This document shows positions 1 through 8,331 of a stretch of 64,000 nt of DNA, in pieces. Numbering within the stretch: the first letter of the stretch is position 1; each line of letters opens with the position of its first letter. Under the pieces are notes generated by a model. That model saw nothing but the letters and a program-made list of their open reading frames with translations. It was not told the DNA's origin and searched no databases. Origin of the DNA: Isochrysis galbana (Eukaryota; Haptophyta; Isochrysidales; Isochrysidaceae); NCBI GenBank assembly GCA_018136815.1, contig CM030942.1, positions 745,797-809,796 of the forward strand, read 5' to 3'. Position numbers and translations under genes: made by a program.

Positions 1-1
1 G

Positions 2-535
2 TACCCATTGACGATTGCGTCCACGACGTTCATGATCTATACCGCGTCCAACGTTCTGGTAAACAACGATAGATTCGCATATGGAATGGCATATGAAACG
101 GATACCAACACAGCGCTCATACTAGATTTAGGCAGCGCCAAGCCTGTAGGCTCAATTGAGTTCTTCAATGAAGGTCATAATGTACCAGGCGACTACAATG
201 TTGTTTTTCGACTTTTCCTTTACGGAGATAGCACCGTTCCGCCCGCCCCCGGCGGGACCGCGAACACGTTGCAGTTTGCATTGTCCGAGGATGAAGTGCG
301 ATCTTTCATGCGGGGCAGGGAGTACAGGAAGATCAACTTTTCGAGCAGGGGCATTGAGGTGTGGTTCGATAATCCTGAGGAGGCGCGCATCCTTGACACG
401 ACGCGCGCGCTCGACCCGCTCTTCGGCAGCAACAGGCGTCTCTTCTTGCGCGCTATGTTTGCCCCGCAGTTGTCGAGTACGAGAATCGGCTCGCTGGAAA
501 TTGTCAATAATGCCAGCGTAGCAGATTATTTGTAA
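2..535 (+). CDS. Virus-like protein of unknown function, C-terminal part
   Basis: Open from the first codon of the window, so the gene probably begins upstream; about 177 residues are visible. I do not recognise a named family. The protein is rich in Asn, Thr and aromatic residues and looks like a beta-rich ectodomain or particle protein. Its C-terminus (NNASVADYL then stop) matches the C-terminus of the next coding region (NAEVADYL), so the two are tandem paralogues. Codon use and the AT-rich 47-nt gap to the next gene differ from the GC-rich cellular genes further right. The neighbouring ORFs resemble NCLDV genes, so I infer a viral structural or surface protein in an integrated relic. A host membrane protein cannot be excluded. 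Confidence 0.5.
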   Translation, partial: YPLTIASTTFMIYTASNVLVNNDRFAYGMAYETDTNTALILDLGSAKPVGSIEFFNEGHNVPGDYNVVFRLFLYGDSTVPPAPGGTANTLQFALSEDEVRSFMRGREYRKINFSSRGIEVWFDNPEEARILDTTRALDPLFGSNRRLFLRAMFAPQLSSTRIGSLEIVNNASVADYL

Positions 536-597
536 AAATTGATACATCAGCACCAAACATTCTTCAATTCAATCTTTCTAATGTGGTTCACGAAAGC

Positions 598-1129
598 ATG
601 GCTTCTGTCGCCGCGGTCGAAAGCAATGGGGCCTTGACGTCCAACTACGTGATTGGCGAATTACGAAACATTGTAGACAATATTAGAAATATCGTTGGCT
701 ACGACTTTGCGGTCGCCGAGGCGTATCTAGATCCACAATCAAACATCATGAAGACCTTGTATGCAGTCCTGCAACGTGACATCTCAATGCCGACAGTCTT
801 CTGCGGCGTCATCAGTCGCTCTCACAGTACGTCTATGGTTATATCAACGATAATAATGCTAATGTCAACGATATTGAAACGCGTCTCGATAGCGTTGAGG
901 CGCTCCTTTCGAACGCAGAAGCCACAGTCTCAAGTTACTGGCTGAAGAGTCCCGAGTACGACCTAAGCTCACACACATCGTTTACAGCAATGCGGTGGTT
1001 TCATGGGCAAAACAGCCAGCCGATCGACACGCGCATCTTTGTGCGCGTCTTTGATCCAAATTCGCTTGAAGGGGTCGTCGGAAACTCGTATGAATCGTCA
1101 CGAATGCCGAGGTAGCAGATTACTTGTAA
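598..1129 (+). pseudogene. Tandem paralogue of the preceding protein, frameshifted
   Basis: Coding signal runs through three frames. An N-terminal part starts at the ATG at 598. The frame then shifts near 780-792 into a stretch with a short coiled-coil-like segment (NDIETRLDSVEALL, about 852-893) and a tryptophan-containing segment. A second shift near 1085-1094 leads into the terminal NAEVADYL and stop. That ending matches the upstream paralogue. Two frameshifts in about 530 nt mean the gene is dead, unless they are assembly errors. The coiled coil fits a particle or fibre-like role, but this is inference only. Confidence 0.5.
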
Positions 1130-1131
1130 TT

Positions 1132-1437
1132 TCAGTGTAGTAGCTTGTTGACGGCGCCGAAAGCGACGTCGGCGAAGAGGAGGTCGCGCGCGCCAACGGC
1201 GGCGTACCCGAGCCATAAGACCCCGTGCAAGCGTCGCGCGTCCGCCCACCACGCGGGGCCGCCAAAGAAGCCCTCGACGTTCATCTGCTCGCCCGCGACC
1301 CATCGCCCGCCCACAAAGGCCGCGACGACGCGCGTCGTAGTTGGGTACTGTGCCGCGAGACTGCTCGCAAAGTAGTAGCGGAACGGAAGACACACCGTCC
1401 AAAATAGGAGTGATCGTTGTATCTTAGAAAGGCGCAT
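1132..1437 (-). CDS. Small hydrophobic protein resembling an NCLDV membrane protein
   Basis: Complete 101-residue frame from ATG (1437) to stop, on the opposite strand to the two paralogues and almost abutting the end of the second one (convergent). It has a hydrophobic segment near residues 8-33, a conserved-looking GGPAWW..RRLHG core near 59-72, and a second hydrophobic segment after it. This arrangement resembles a family of small membrane proteins of unknown function found in phycodnavirus- and mimivirus-type genomes; that recollection has not been checked by a search. It lies just downstream of the D5-like fragment on the same strand, so the two may have been co-transcribed viral genes. 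Confidence 0.45.
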   Translation of the reverse strand: MRLSKIQRSLLFWTVCLPFRYYFASSLAAQYPTTTRVVAAFVGGRWVAGEQMNVEGFFGGPAWWADARRLHGVLWLGYAAVGARDLLFADVAFGAVNKLLH

Positions 1438-1467
1438 CTCTTTTTATTTGTGTAATAGTTTTAGAAT

Positions 1468-2055
1468 TTAGAACTGAGCGAACTGCGGCACGCACTCTTG
1501 CACCCCCGCTTTGAGACGCATGCCGCGCACGCGGTAGCGCCGGTCCGTCGTCACAAACTTGAGGCACGGGATGCCGATCACGAACTGCTGCATGTGAGCG
1601 CACAAGTCGACCTTCTTTCCCTTGTAGCCCGCGTGGTACAACAGCATGTGCAGCTCCGAAAGCATCACGTAGTCTTGCTTGTTGTTCGTGCGCTCGCACC
1701 GCTTCCAGATCTCCTCGTCGAGCAAGAAATCCTGCTTGTCGACGTACCCGGTGAAGATCGACTCCGGCGGAGGCGCGGGCATGCGGCCGTACTCGAGGTA
1801 GGCGCAGTAGTGTTTCGCCAAGAAGTGGAAGAGCGCGTTGCGGTAGTCCGCGCGCTGGAACATCGGCCCGATCGTCGTGTCGCGCTGCTTCTCCCCCGGA
1901 CCCGGGTTGTCCACAAACACGTTCGGCGCGACGAACGTCTGCACGCGGCTCGCTTCGGCCTCTCCGGCGTTCTCGATGCGCATCAGCTTGTTCGTGCTGA
2001 AGAAGAGCTTGCACACGGGGATGAACTCGAACGCCTCCTGATCCTCGCGCCGCTC
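1468..2055 (-). pseudogene. D5-like primase-helicase, C-terminal fragment
   Basis: Read leftwards from about 2055, the frame has the order typical of the C-terminal part of NCLDV/poxvirus D5-like primase-helicases (superfamily 3 helicase plus tail): an FEFIPVCKLFFSTNKL segment like the sensor strand (F-K-L-F-x-S-T-N), then VQTFVAPNVFVDNPGPGEKQ, then an alanine/aromatic helix (NALFHFLAKHYCAYLE) and a long C-terminal tail ending at 1468. Walker A and B motifs and the primase domain are missing because homology stops at about 2055, where an unrelated plus-strand coding fragment begins. It is therefore 5'-truncated by rearrangement and cannot be an active helicase. In viruses these enzymes initiate genome replication. 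Confidence 0.5.
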
Positions 2056-2313
2056 GTCAAGCCGAAGCGCGACTTCGACTGCAAGCAGATCCTGGACTCG
2101 CTGCAGTCGCGCAAGTACGATGCCACCTGGTACTACTACTCCTGCATGTGGCGGATTCACCTGTACCTGGATGGGCGAGTCAAGGAGGAGCTCAACGACT
2201 ACACTCGGCTCCAGATCGCCAACTACCACTGGCAGCAACACATCGACCGACACGGGTACCAGACACTCAAACAACAGACTGAGTTCTTTCTCGACTTCGG
2301 CGTTGACGCGTGA
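2038..2313 (+). pseudogene. C-terminal fragment of an unrecognised protein
   Basis: From about 2038 the plus strand reads as a plausible protein tail of about 90 residues, rich in Tyr and Trp (for example DATWYYYSCMWRIHLYL near 2118-2168), ending at TGA 2311-2313. Within the long open frame, the part left of 2038 is the shadow of the minus-strand D5-like gene and is not expected to be coding. I do not recognise the family. The head-to-head abutment of two incomplete coding tails suggests a deletion or inversion breakpoint near 2040-2055. Confidence 0.35.
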
Positions 2314-2939
2314 GTGCCTCTTTCAGATCCATCAACACTCGCCACAATCTACTCGCTATACTCAGTAATCTATCCAACCTATCCTTCTCCATCTAAGCTA
2401 CATTATAACCTCAGAAAAATCGTAGCTTTACTGCAGTAGGTATACGGACCCGGCCAAAATAGCTTTGGCGTCTTTGGGCTAGGCGCTCGAGCGCTCGACC
2501 GGACCTCCTCAAGTCCGATCGGAGGCCTCCACCCTTATCAGTGATAAGCCCCGAATCTCATACTGAGGACTCGACCAAAATTGGTCCACCCCCTCGCCCA
2601 GTCGGTCGGCTCGGGCCAAGTCCGATCAACCATCCGCTCGCTCGCCCCCATCGGTATCTTCACACTAGGAGTATGAATTCAAGATCCCAGTGTCGCAAGA
2701 ATCTGGATCCGTACTGCTACGCGACTACTCTAAAAAAGATATGTACCGGAGGGGGCTCGACACTCAGATACCGCGCGGGGGGCCTTGGCCCCCCGGCCCA
2801 TTATAAACTTATACCACCTCGGCGTATATATCTCCATGCCAAGAGATACCTAGATATCCCAAGGAGGGGTGTGGTCTGTCGACCTAATAGCAAAAGAGAC
2901 GCTGCGCTGTCTCGTGGTGTTGGGGATTTTGTGCCTTAA
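2314..2939. other. Stretch without recognised gene
   Basis: No gene or recognised repeat. The sequence is GC-rich with short direct motifs (TCGACC, GGTCCG). Its right end probably grades into the LINE remnant. Confidence 0.4.
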
Positions 2940-4262
2940 AAAGCTGCTCTATATAGGCGAAGATCGGGTCCGTCGCGTTGCAGCGCGCTAAGTGTATAGA
3001 CGACTCGGGAGCCGTCCTGCAGAAGCGGCGCACGTGGGGTCACCGGTGAACCTATTGGCCGTTGCAATCCTTCTATGTAAGATGTGTTTAAAGTGAAGAT
3101 ATGAGTCCCGAGGTGTTAGGAAGTTGTATGTATCTCGTATCTGTATCGGTATAGGTGAGATATTTGTTTCCACTTTAAGTGGCCACTTTCCCTTCAAGAC
3201 TGGGAGTCTTTCCTCCCATCGAACGGTCGCCTTCTGTCGTTTAATTTTCTTACCCGCAAGATAGGCGTTCGTGAGTGCTTTGACGTCGACGTCCTCAAGT
3301 GTCTTGTGCGTGCCTTTCAGCGAGTACTCTTGCTGGGGTAGTGGGCAGGGCCCAAGCGCCCAAGCTGGCCGGTCCGTCGTAAGCGTTGCCCCATTTGCCA
3401 TTTGAGCGGGGTTCGCAAATCCAAATCCAAATCCGAGGGTGACGGTTGGGGGTAGGCTACATCGTAATAAACGTGGGGCTCCCCCATGACAGTAAGACGT
3501 ACGTTATAGTATGAGTATGTGTCCCTTTTGTGAATGTAGTATCCTACCCGTGTCGTCCATTAATGTTAATATGTAAAAAAACTGTTTAATATTCTTACCG
3601 CACTCGCGGCGAATGAAACCTCTACCCACTACAAGTAGCACGTAGCATACTCTCTACACCCCCATTCCCCCACCCACCCCCCGCCATCAGGCGGCTCCCC
3701 CCCCCTTATTAATGTTAATATGTATGCCCCCCAGGCTTTTATGGGCGTCTGGGTTGTCCTGTGGCTCTAGGCCTTCTTCCTCCCGAACTGGCCGGGTCCC
3801 TTTGGCCGTTTTTCTTAGTAGGTCCATATTTGTAATAACAGGGTTCTTGATCGCTTTCGCCGCCCATGCTATTATTCTATCCCATGATTTTAACAATAAA
3901 GGTGTAACCGCTATGCCGCTATGTACCATGTAGTTTCTCCTATCTATGGCGGATCCATGCTACGTTCTGCGGCAGATAAGCGGCGCATTCGTCCTTAGTG
4001 CAAATGTCTCCCGTTTCCGGGTTTATCGTGTTGTGTAGATTTTTTTGTAAACGGGTATGTGGACATTTGATGGCTCAACTTCATTCCGTCCCACATTCGA
4101 CGTATCGACGTATCGCGACCTAGGTAGAGGTCGTAGCTCGTAGAACACCTTGTTAGCTATAGCCAGCATCCCTAGCCACATACACCGGACGAGCCATGCG
4201 CCAACCGCGCACAGCCCCATCTCGGGGTAGGGGCTCCGTTGCCGTCGAAGGGCTACGGTCCC
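2940..4262 (-). mobile_element. Decayed LINE remnant (RT C-terminal region)
   Basis: Three broken minus-strand frames align in order with the C-terminal half of the LINE protein at 49254-52067. At 4023-4220 is the segment following the RT. At 3724-3929 is the SWDxII/SWDTIV region. At 2988-3401 is the WEE..L segment followed by YLHFKHILHRRIATANRFTGDPTC, which corresponds to MHLHYKHIAHRRVGTYNRFPGRDSTC. Stops and frameshifts are frequent, so this copy is old. It is interrupted by a family B fragment at 3575-3707. Confidence 0.65.
3575..3707 (-). mobile_element. 5'-truncated family B retroelement inside the LINE remnant
   Basis: This 133-bp insert matches the 3' tail of family B (complement of the tail seen at 24240-24345). 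It is flanked by a perfect 16-bp TSD, ATTAATGTTAATATGT, at 3559-3574 and 3708-3723. Removing one copy plus the insert restores the LINE sequence around it. The direct repeat and a 5'-truncated single end are what target-primed reverse transcription leaves. Confidence 0.7.
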
Positions 4263-4631
4263 TCAACACTAAAAGGTTCTACTCAAACAACAAGAAAACT
4301 ATGACGGCATGACCGTCTCTTCCCATGATGCACACTACTCTAACTAATAATCAACAAGTTTTCACACTGGCGATTCGCTCACCGTTTCGCCCGACTTGCG
4401 ACCCGCCGCCCCCCTCCACCCCTCCCACCAGACCCCGCGCGCCCTCTCCCTCTCTGGTACTGCATCTCTCCCCCCGCGACAATTCCGCCCTCTGTCTCCT
4501 GTCTCCAAGCTTCTTTCTCCTCTCTCTGACCTCTCTCTCTCTCCCTTCTCCCTTTGCTCCCCCCCCCCCCCCCCCAAACCCTTCCCCTCCACCCCTCCAC
4601 CCCCATCCCCACTCTCTCGATCCGCAGTGAG

Positions 4632-6575
4632 ATGAGGCAGAGCTGCCGCGAGAGCGAGGACCACGATGATTCGAGGCCTCTGCGTGAGAATCTGCGCGCC
4701 GCGCTGGCCAAGCACTCTGCCAAGATCCTCGACTTCTTCGAGAAAGTCGACCACGGCCGCTCGGGCAATGTCACCTTTGTCAACTTTGCTCGCTGTCTGC
4801 CTCGGCTTGGCTTGCGCTCGTCGAGCGAGGAGGCGCGTCGTCTCTTCGACGAGCTTGATGTCAACGGTACAGGCGTCGTTGCTTACAAGGATATACAGCG
4901 ACTTCTGCGAGCCGGTGGCAAGGCGCACGCTGAAGAGGATGCTGTGCGCCTCAAGGGCCACCGTGCTGTGCAGGTGGGTGAACCGCCCAGTCTTGCTGGA
5001 CACATGACAAAACTTTCGCGCGGTGAGTTTTCTCCACCATATGCATGGTACTGGGCCTTCAAAGGCAAGGAATGGGACCGTGAGACGGCCACATATGAGT
5101 TGGCTGTGAATGAATACCGAGAAGCTCGGCGCAAGGCGCGCCAGCTGGCGCGCGGCGCGGGTGCAACGACACGTGCGGAGAAGGGCGATGTGATCAGGAA
5201 CTCGACCAATGGTGGGCCCTCGGTCTACTTCAATATTGAGATCGATCGGGCAGACGGCGCGCTGCCCGTGGCCGATCAGGTTCTGAATGCTCTTGCCCGG
5301 CGTTCGGTGCGTGTCATGGACTTGTTTCGTGACTGGGATGATGGGTCGGGCACTGTGATGTTTGACGAGTTCGAGGATAACATCTCTAAGCTGGGGATCG
5401 ATCTACCTCGGAGCGACTGTGCAGCGCTCTTCCACGCGATCGACACAAAGGGGAGTGGAAGAATCACGCTGGTTGAATTAGAGCATCAGCTGCAACGAGC
5501 GCGCCCGACCTCCGCCCTTGTGTACAGGGGGCCGGTGCTTTGCGACAAGGAGATCGTCTTAGTGCTCGGACCGGAGCGCGAGCCGGCGGTTCACCAGCTT
5601 GCCCACCGCCTTGCCGATTCCATCGGCGGCATAGCCCTTGAAATTGCGGCACTCGCGCAGCACGAGATAGACAGACGTTCCACCCTCGGTGCGGATGTGG
5701 CTGAGCACCAACGAAGGAGGGGGCAGCTGCCGCGGAAGCTCATCCTCGCCCTCCTAAGCTCTGCCGTAAAAGTGATGCATGGGCCTTTTTTTGTGCTTGA
5801 CTTTCCGCGTTCGCTCACAGCGCTGCAACTGTTCGAAGCCGAAGTGGGTGCGCCATTCTATGGCGTCGAGTTGCGCTGTCCGGGAGCGGACCTGTCTGAC
5901 ATTGAGTACGTTCTTGATGAGCTGAAACAAAGCGACAAGCTGATCACGCTTCCGAAGCATACCGACCCGCTCGACGCCCTGCGCCAAGTGCGGCTGGCGC
6001 TCTGCGCGCGCCGCAAGCTGGAGACGATCCGCGACGCAGAAGCGAGCCTCGCGCGTCACGACGCCGTCCGGCGGGAGCGTCTTGAAAAGAAGAAGGCCCT
6101 GGAGGCGGACGTGGCGCGAATGCAACACAGATTGCGGTCAAAGGCAAAGCACTCAACAACGTCCCGCGCGTCGACGCCGCTACAAAATGTCAGCTCGCCC
6201 TCAGCACATCGACGCCTCATGCAACAGCAGCCACGCATGTCTCTGCGCTACACGCCAGTTGCACACCAGATCTCACCAGAGGCGCTGGCCATGAGAGTCA
6301 TCTCACGCCCGGCTACTGGTGGGTCGACGACCAGCAGGCCTTATAGCCGAAGCTCCGCCGCCGAGAGTGTGCGCATCGCGTCCAAGGCGTATGGTATATG
6401 CCCGCCTTGGGGTAATTGTTCAACGATCTCCCCGCCGCGCATGAGAGGCAGCCGGTCCGTCCCACTGCTAACCTCCGAGTCATTAGAGCGAGACTCCTCA
6501 TCGGTCTGGTTGGACTCTCCGCGCCCTTCCACTGGTCAAAGTAGAGGCTCGCCAGTATTTATCAGCGCTAATTGA
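4632..6575 (+). CDS. EF-hand protein with degenerate adenylate-kinase-like domain
   Basis: 647 residues from the first ATG (4632); the open frame upstream is a low-complexity polypyrimidine leader. Two N-terminal EF-hand-like loops lie at residues 40-51 and 76-87 and a second pair at about 235-246 and 271-282. The last (DTKGSGRITLVE) is the most canonical; the third has Trp where Asp is expected at loop position 1. Residues 306-420 follow the adenylate kinase fold order: a beta-strand EIVLVLG, a helix, a LPRKLILALLSSAV segment and FFVLDFPRSLTALQLFE, like the F-L-x-D-G-F-P-R motif. The P-loop is replaced by GPEREPAV, with no GxxGxGK, so ATP binding is doubtful. A charged coiled coil (about 465-510) and a Ser/Arg-rich tail follow. 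The likely role is calcium-responsive scaffolding, perhaps cytoskeletal or flagellar; this is inference. Confidence 0.7.
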   Translation: MRQSCRESEDHDDSRPLRENLRAALAKHSAKILDFFEKVDHGRSGNVTFVNFARCLPRLGLRSSSEEARRLFDELDVNGTGVVAYKDIQRLLRAGGKAHAEEDAVRLKGHRAVQVGEPPSLAGHMTKLSRGEFSPPYAWYWAFKGKEWDRETATYELAVNEYREARRKARQLARGAGATTRAEKGDVIRNSTNGGPSVYFNIEIDRADGALPVADQVLNALARRSVRVMDLFRDWDDGSGTVMFDEFEDNISKLGIDLPRSDCAALFHAIDTKGSGRITLVELEHQLQRARPTSALVYRGPVLCDKEIVLVLGPEREPAVHQLAHRLADSIGGIALEIAALAQHEIDRRSTLGADVAEHQRRRGQLPRKLILALLSSAVKVMHGPFFVLDFPRSLTALQLFEAEVGAPFYGVELRCPGADLSDIEYVLDELKQSDKLITLPKHTDPLDALRQVRLALCARRKLETIRDAEASLARHDAVRRERLEKKKALEADVARMQHRLRSKAKHSTTSRASTPLQNVSSPSAHRRLMQQQPRMSLRYTPVAHQISPEALAMRVISRPATGGSTTSRPYSRSSAAESVRIASKAYGICPPWGNCSTISPPRMRGSRSVPLLTSESLERDSSSVWLDSPRPSTGQSRGSPVFISAN

Positions 6576-6784
6576 TCTAGTATTAGTACCGTTATCTAGC
6601 ATTGCACTCTTTGTTCTAAGCGGTGGGGGAGTGTGCTTGCAATCATATCCACGAAATTGCTTTGGGCCTTCGACATGCTAATTGAGTGATGGAGCAGGGG
6701 CAGGGGTGCAATGTGAAGCACTAATGAATCTTAAGCTCTTAATGATAATAACACTAGTAATAATTTTTGAATCTTATATAATAT

Positions 6785-6991
6785 TCTTACGGATTCTTAC
6801 CGCACACGCGACTATGGACCCACTACTTTCACGCAGTAAACGTTCTACACCCCCACTCCCTCGGCCCTCCCCCCCCTGCCATCAGGCGACTCGCCCCCCG
6901 TAACACTACTAGCGCGGGGAATAGGGGTGTAAGGGCGCTTGCGGATGTGGTCCGATGGACCACGCCCACGCCCCCCCACCGGTGATCTGTT
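6785..6991 (-). mobile_element. Family B retroelement fragment
   Basis: This stretch matches the family B tail in reverse orientation (CCGCACACGCGAC, TTCTACACCCCC, GCCATCAGGCGACTC and GGTGATC blocks, as at 30010-30200). It meets a plus-oriented LINE tail at about 6991, so two 5'-truncated elements abut head to head. Confidence 0.6.
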
Positions 6992-7531
6992 CCCATGGCA
7001 ACAACACGGACGCATCCAGAAGAGCCAGAGCAGACATGGGCCGCCAGCCCAAGAAACGCATAGATGTCAACGAAATTCGCCCAATATTCGAAACAAACGA
7101 TGAAAACGAACTGATTCCAAGTAGAAAACTTGCCGCAATACTAGAGCATCTAAAAATAAAGCATATAGTACAACAAAAAAGCATCACCGAACATAGCGAC
7201 CAAGGATAACAATAAACTACGGGGGACAATGTGCCCACACCCGAGAAATCCAATGGGGGAGGCCGAAAGGCCGGGCCCCCACAAAAGGACGGACTTGACC
7301 CGAGGGCCCACCACAGATAAGCACAAGAGGCCTGCCCCACCCCCTTCCCCAAGCGCGCGAGGCCCAAAGTAGTGTACATGGGCCGACCCCCCAAAACCGA
7401 AGAAAAAGGAACGAGGGGGGGAGCGGGAGGGGGAGCGGCGGTAGGGGTATAGGCGAGGCGTCGGAACCGAAGGAGGGTATGTGTCACTAGTAGCGTAGCG
7501 GTAGCGGGCACCTTCACGAAGGTTTTTTTTT
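6992..7531 (+). mobile_element. LINE 3' end fragment
   Basis: The first 215 nt encode the C-terminus of the LINE protein (TDASRRARADMGRQPKKRID, then IRPIF), matching the end of the 49254-52067 ORF. The rest is the family's non-coding tail, with the ACCGAAGAAAAAGGAA block near 7396-7411 and a terminal poly-T (7523-7531) after CTTCACGAAGG. The element is 5'-truncated. Confidence 0.7.
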
Positions 7532-8331
7532 CTAAGCGAGCTAAAGCGCCAATACAACGTCTCGCAAAAGCAACGGCGCACTCGATAAGCTCATTACTTT
7601 TGAAAGTTACTTATTCTTGGATGACAATCATGACGAGCCGCACATTGGCGTTGGTCAACATAATATGCATACGCTGGAGCTTGCAGCTCGTGCCGTCGCT
7701 CTCCCACAGGGGACAAAGACCTGGACAAGAAGCAAGAGCACAAGGAGAGCAAGCAAGAACGCGATGCGAGAAGCACGCAGACACACAGCCGATGACGAGG
7801 ATTCACGGAGTCTTGGAGGGCTTAGGAAGTATCGCTCACATTGATGCATGTGCTCCCCTCTTCTCCCTCCACATTTCCCCGGGCCGGCCGACGCGTGTGA
7901 ACGAGGAGCTTGCATTGTCAACACAAAGATTGATCGTGATCGTGATCTTCAACACACAACAAGCAAGAATGCATCGGGGGGTGGGGGTGGGGGGAGCGTC
8001 CTTCTCAACTATCACTGCGCATGGGCGTGCAGATGGGGGACCGGCCACGTTTTGCGCGTACAGAGGTGCAAATGGACGAATGAAGGCCGTTTCCCACACA
8101 CGCATCTTCAACTAAATGTGCGTGCGATGCACCCTGCAGCTAGCATGCTAGATCATGAAAGTCAACGAGTGAATCGTCGTTTATTACACATGGGTTGCGC
8201 GATGATTGTTGCGATCAATATGGAGCAGATCGCGGCGCAATGGTATAATGCACGGTGTGGCGCCGCATGGACGCCTTGATGCGCCGAGTTTGTCGGAAAT
8301 GCCGGAGAGTGCGACCTCAGCTGCCGGCAGC
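7532..8331. other. Stretch without recognised gene
   Basis: About 800 bp between a LINE tail and the MYB stop codon. Short open frames have no recognisable domains. Part of it is probably the 3' untranslated region of the minus-strand MYB gene. Confidence 0.4.

Noticed and set aside
4554-4631. Upstream extension of the EF-hand protein
   Set aside because: The extension begins at a non-ATG codon in a poly-C/CT leader and encodes only Pro/Leu low-complexity residues; ATG 4632 is preferred.
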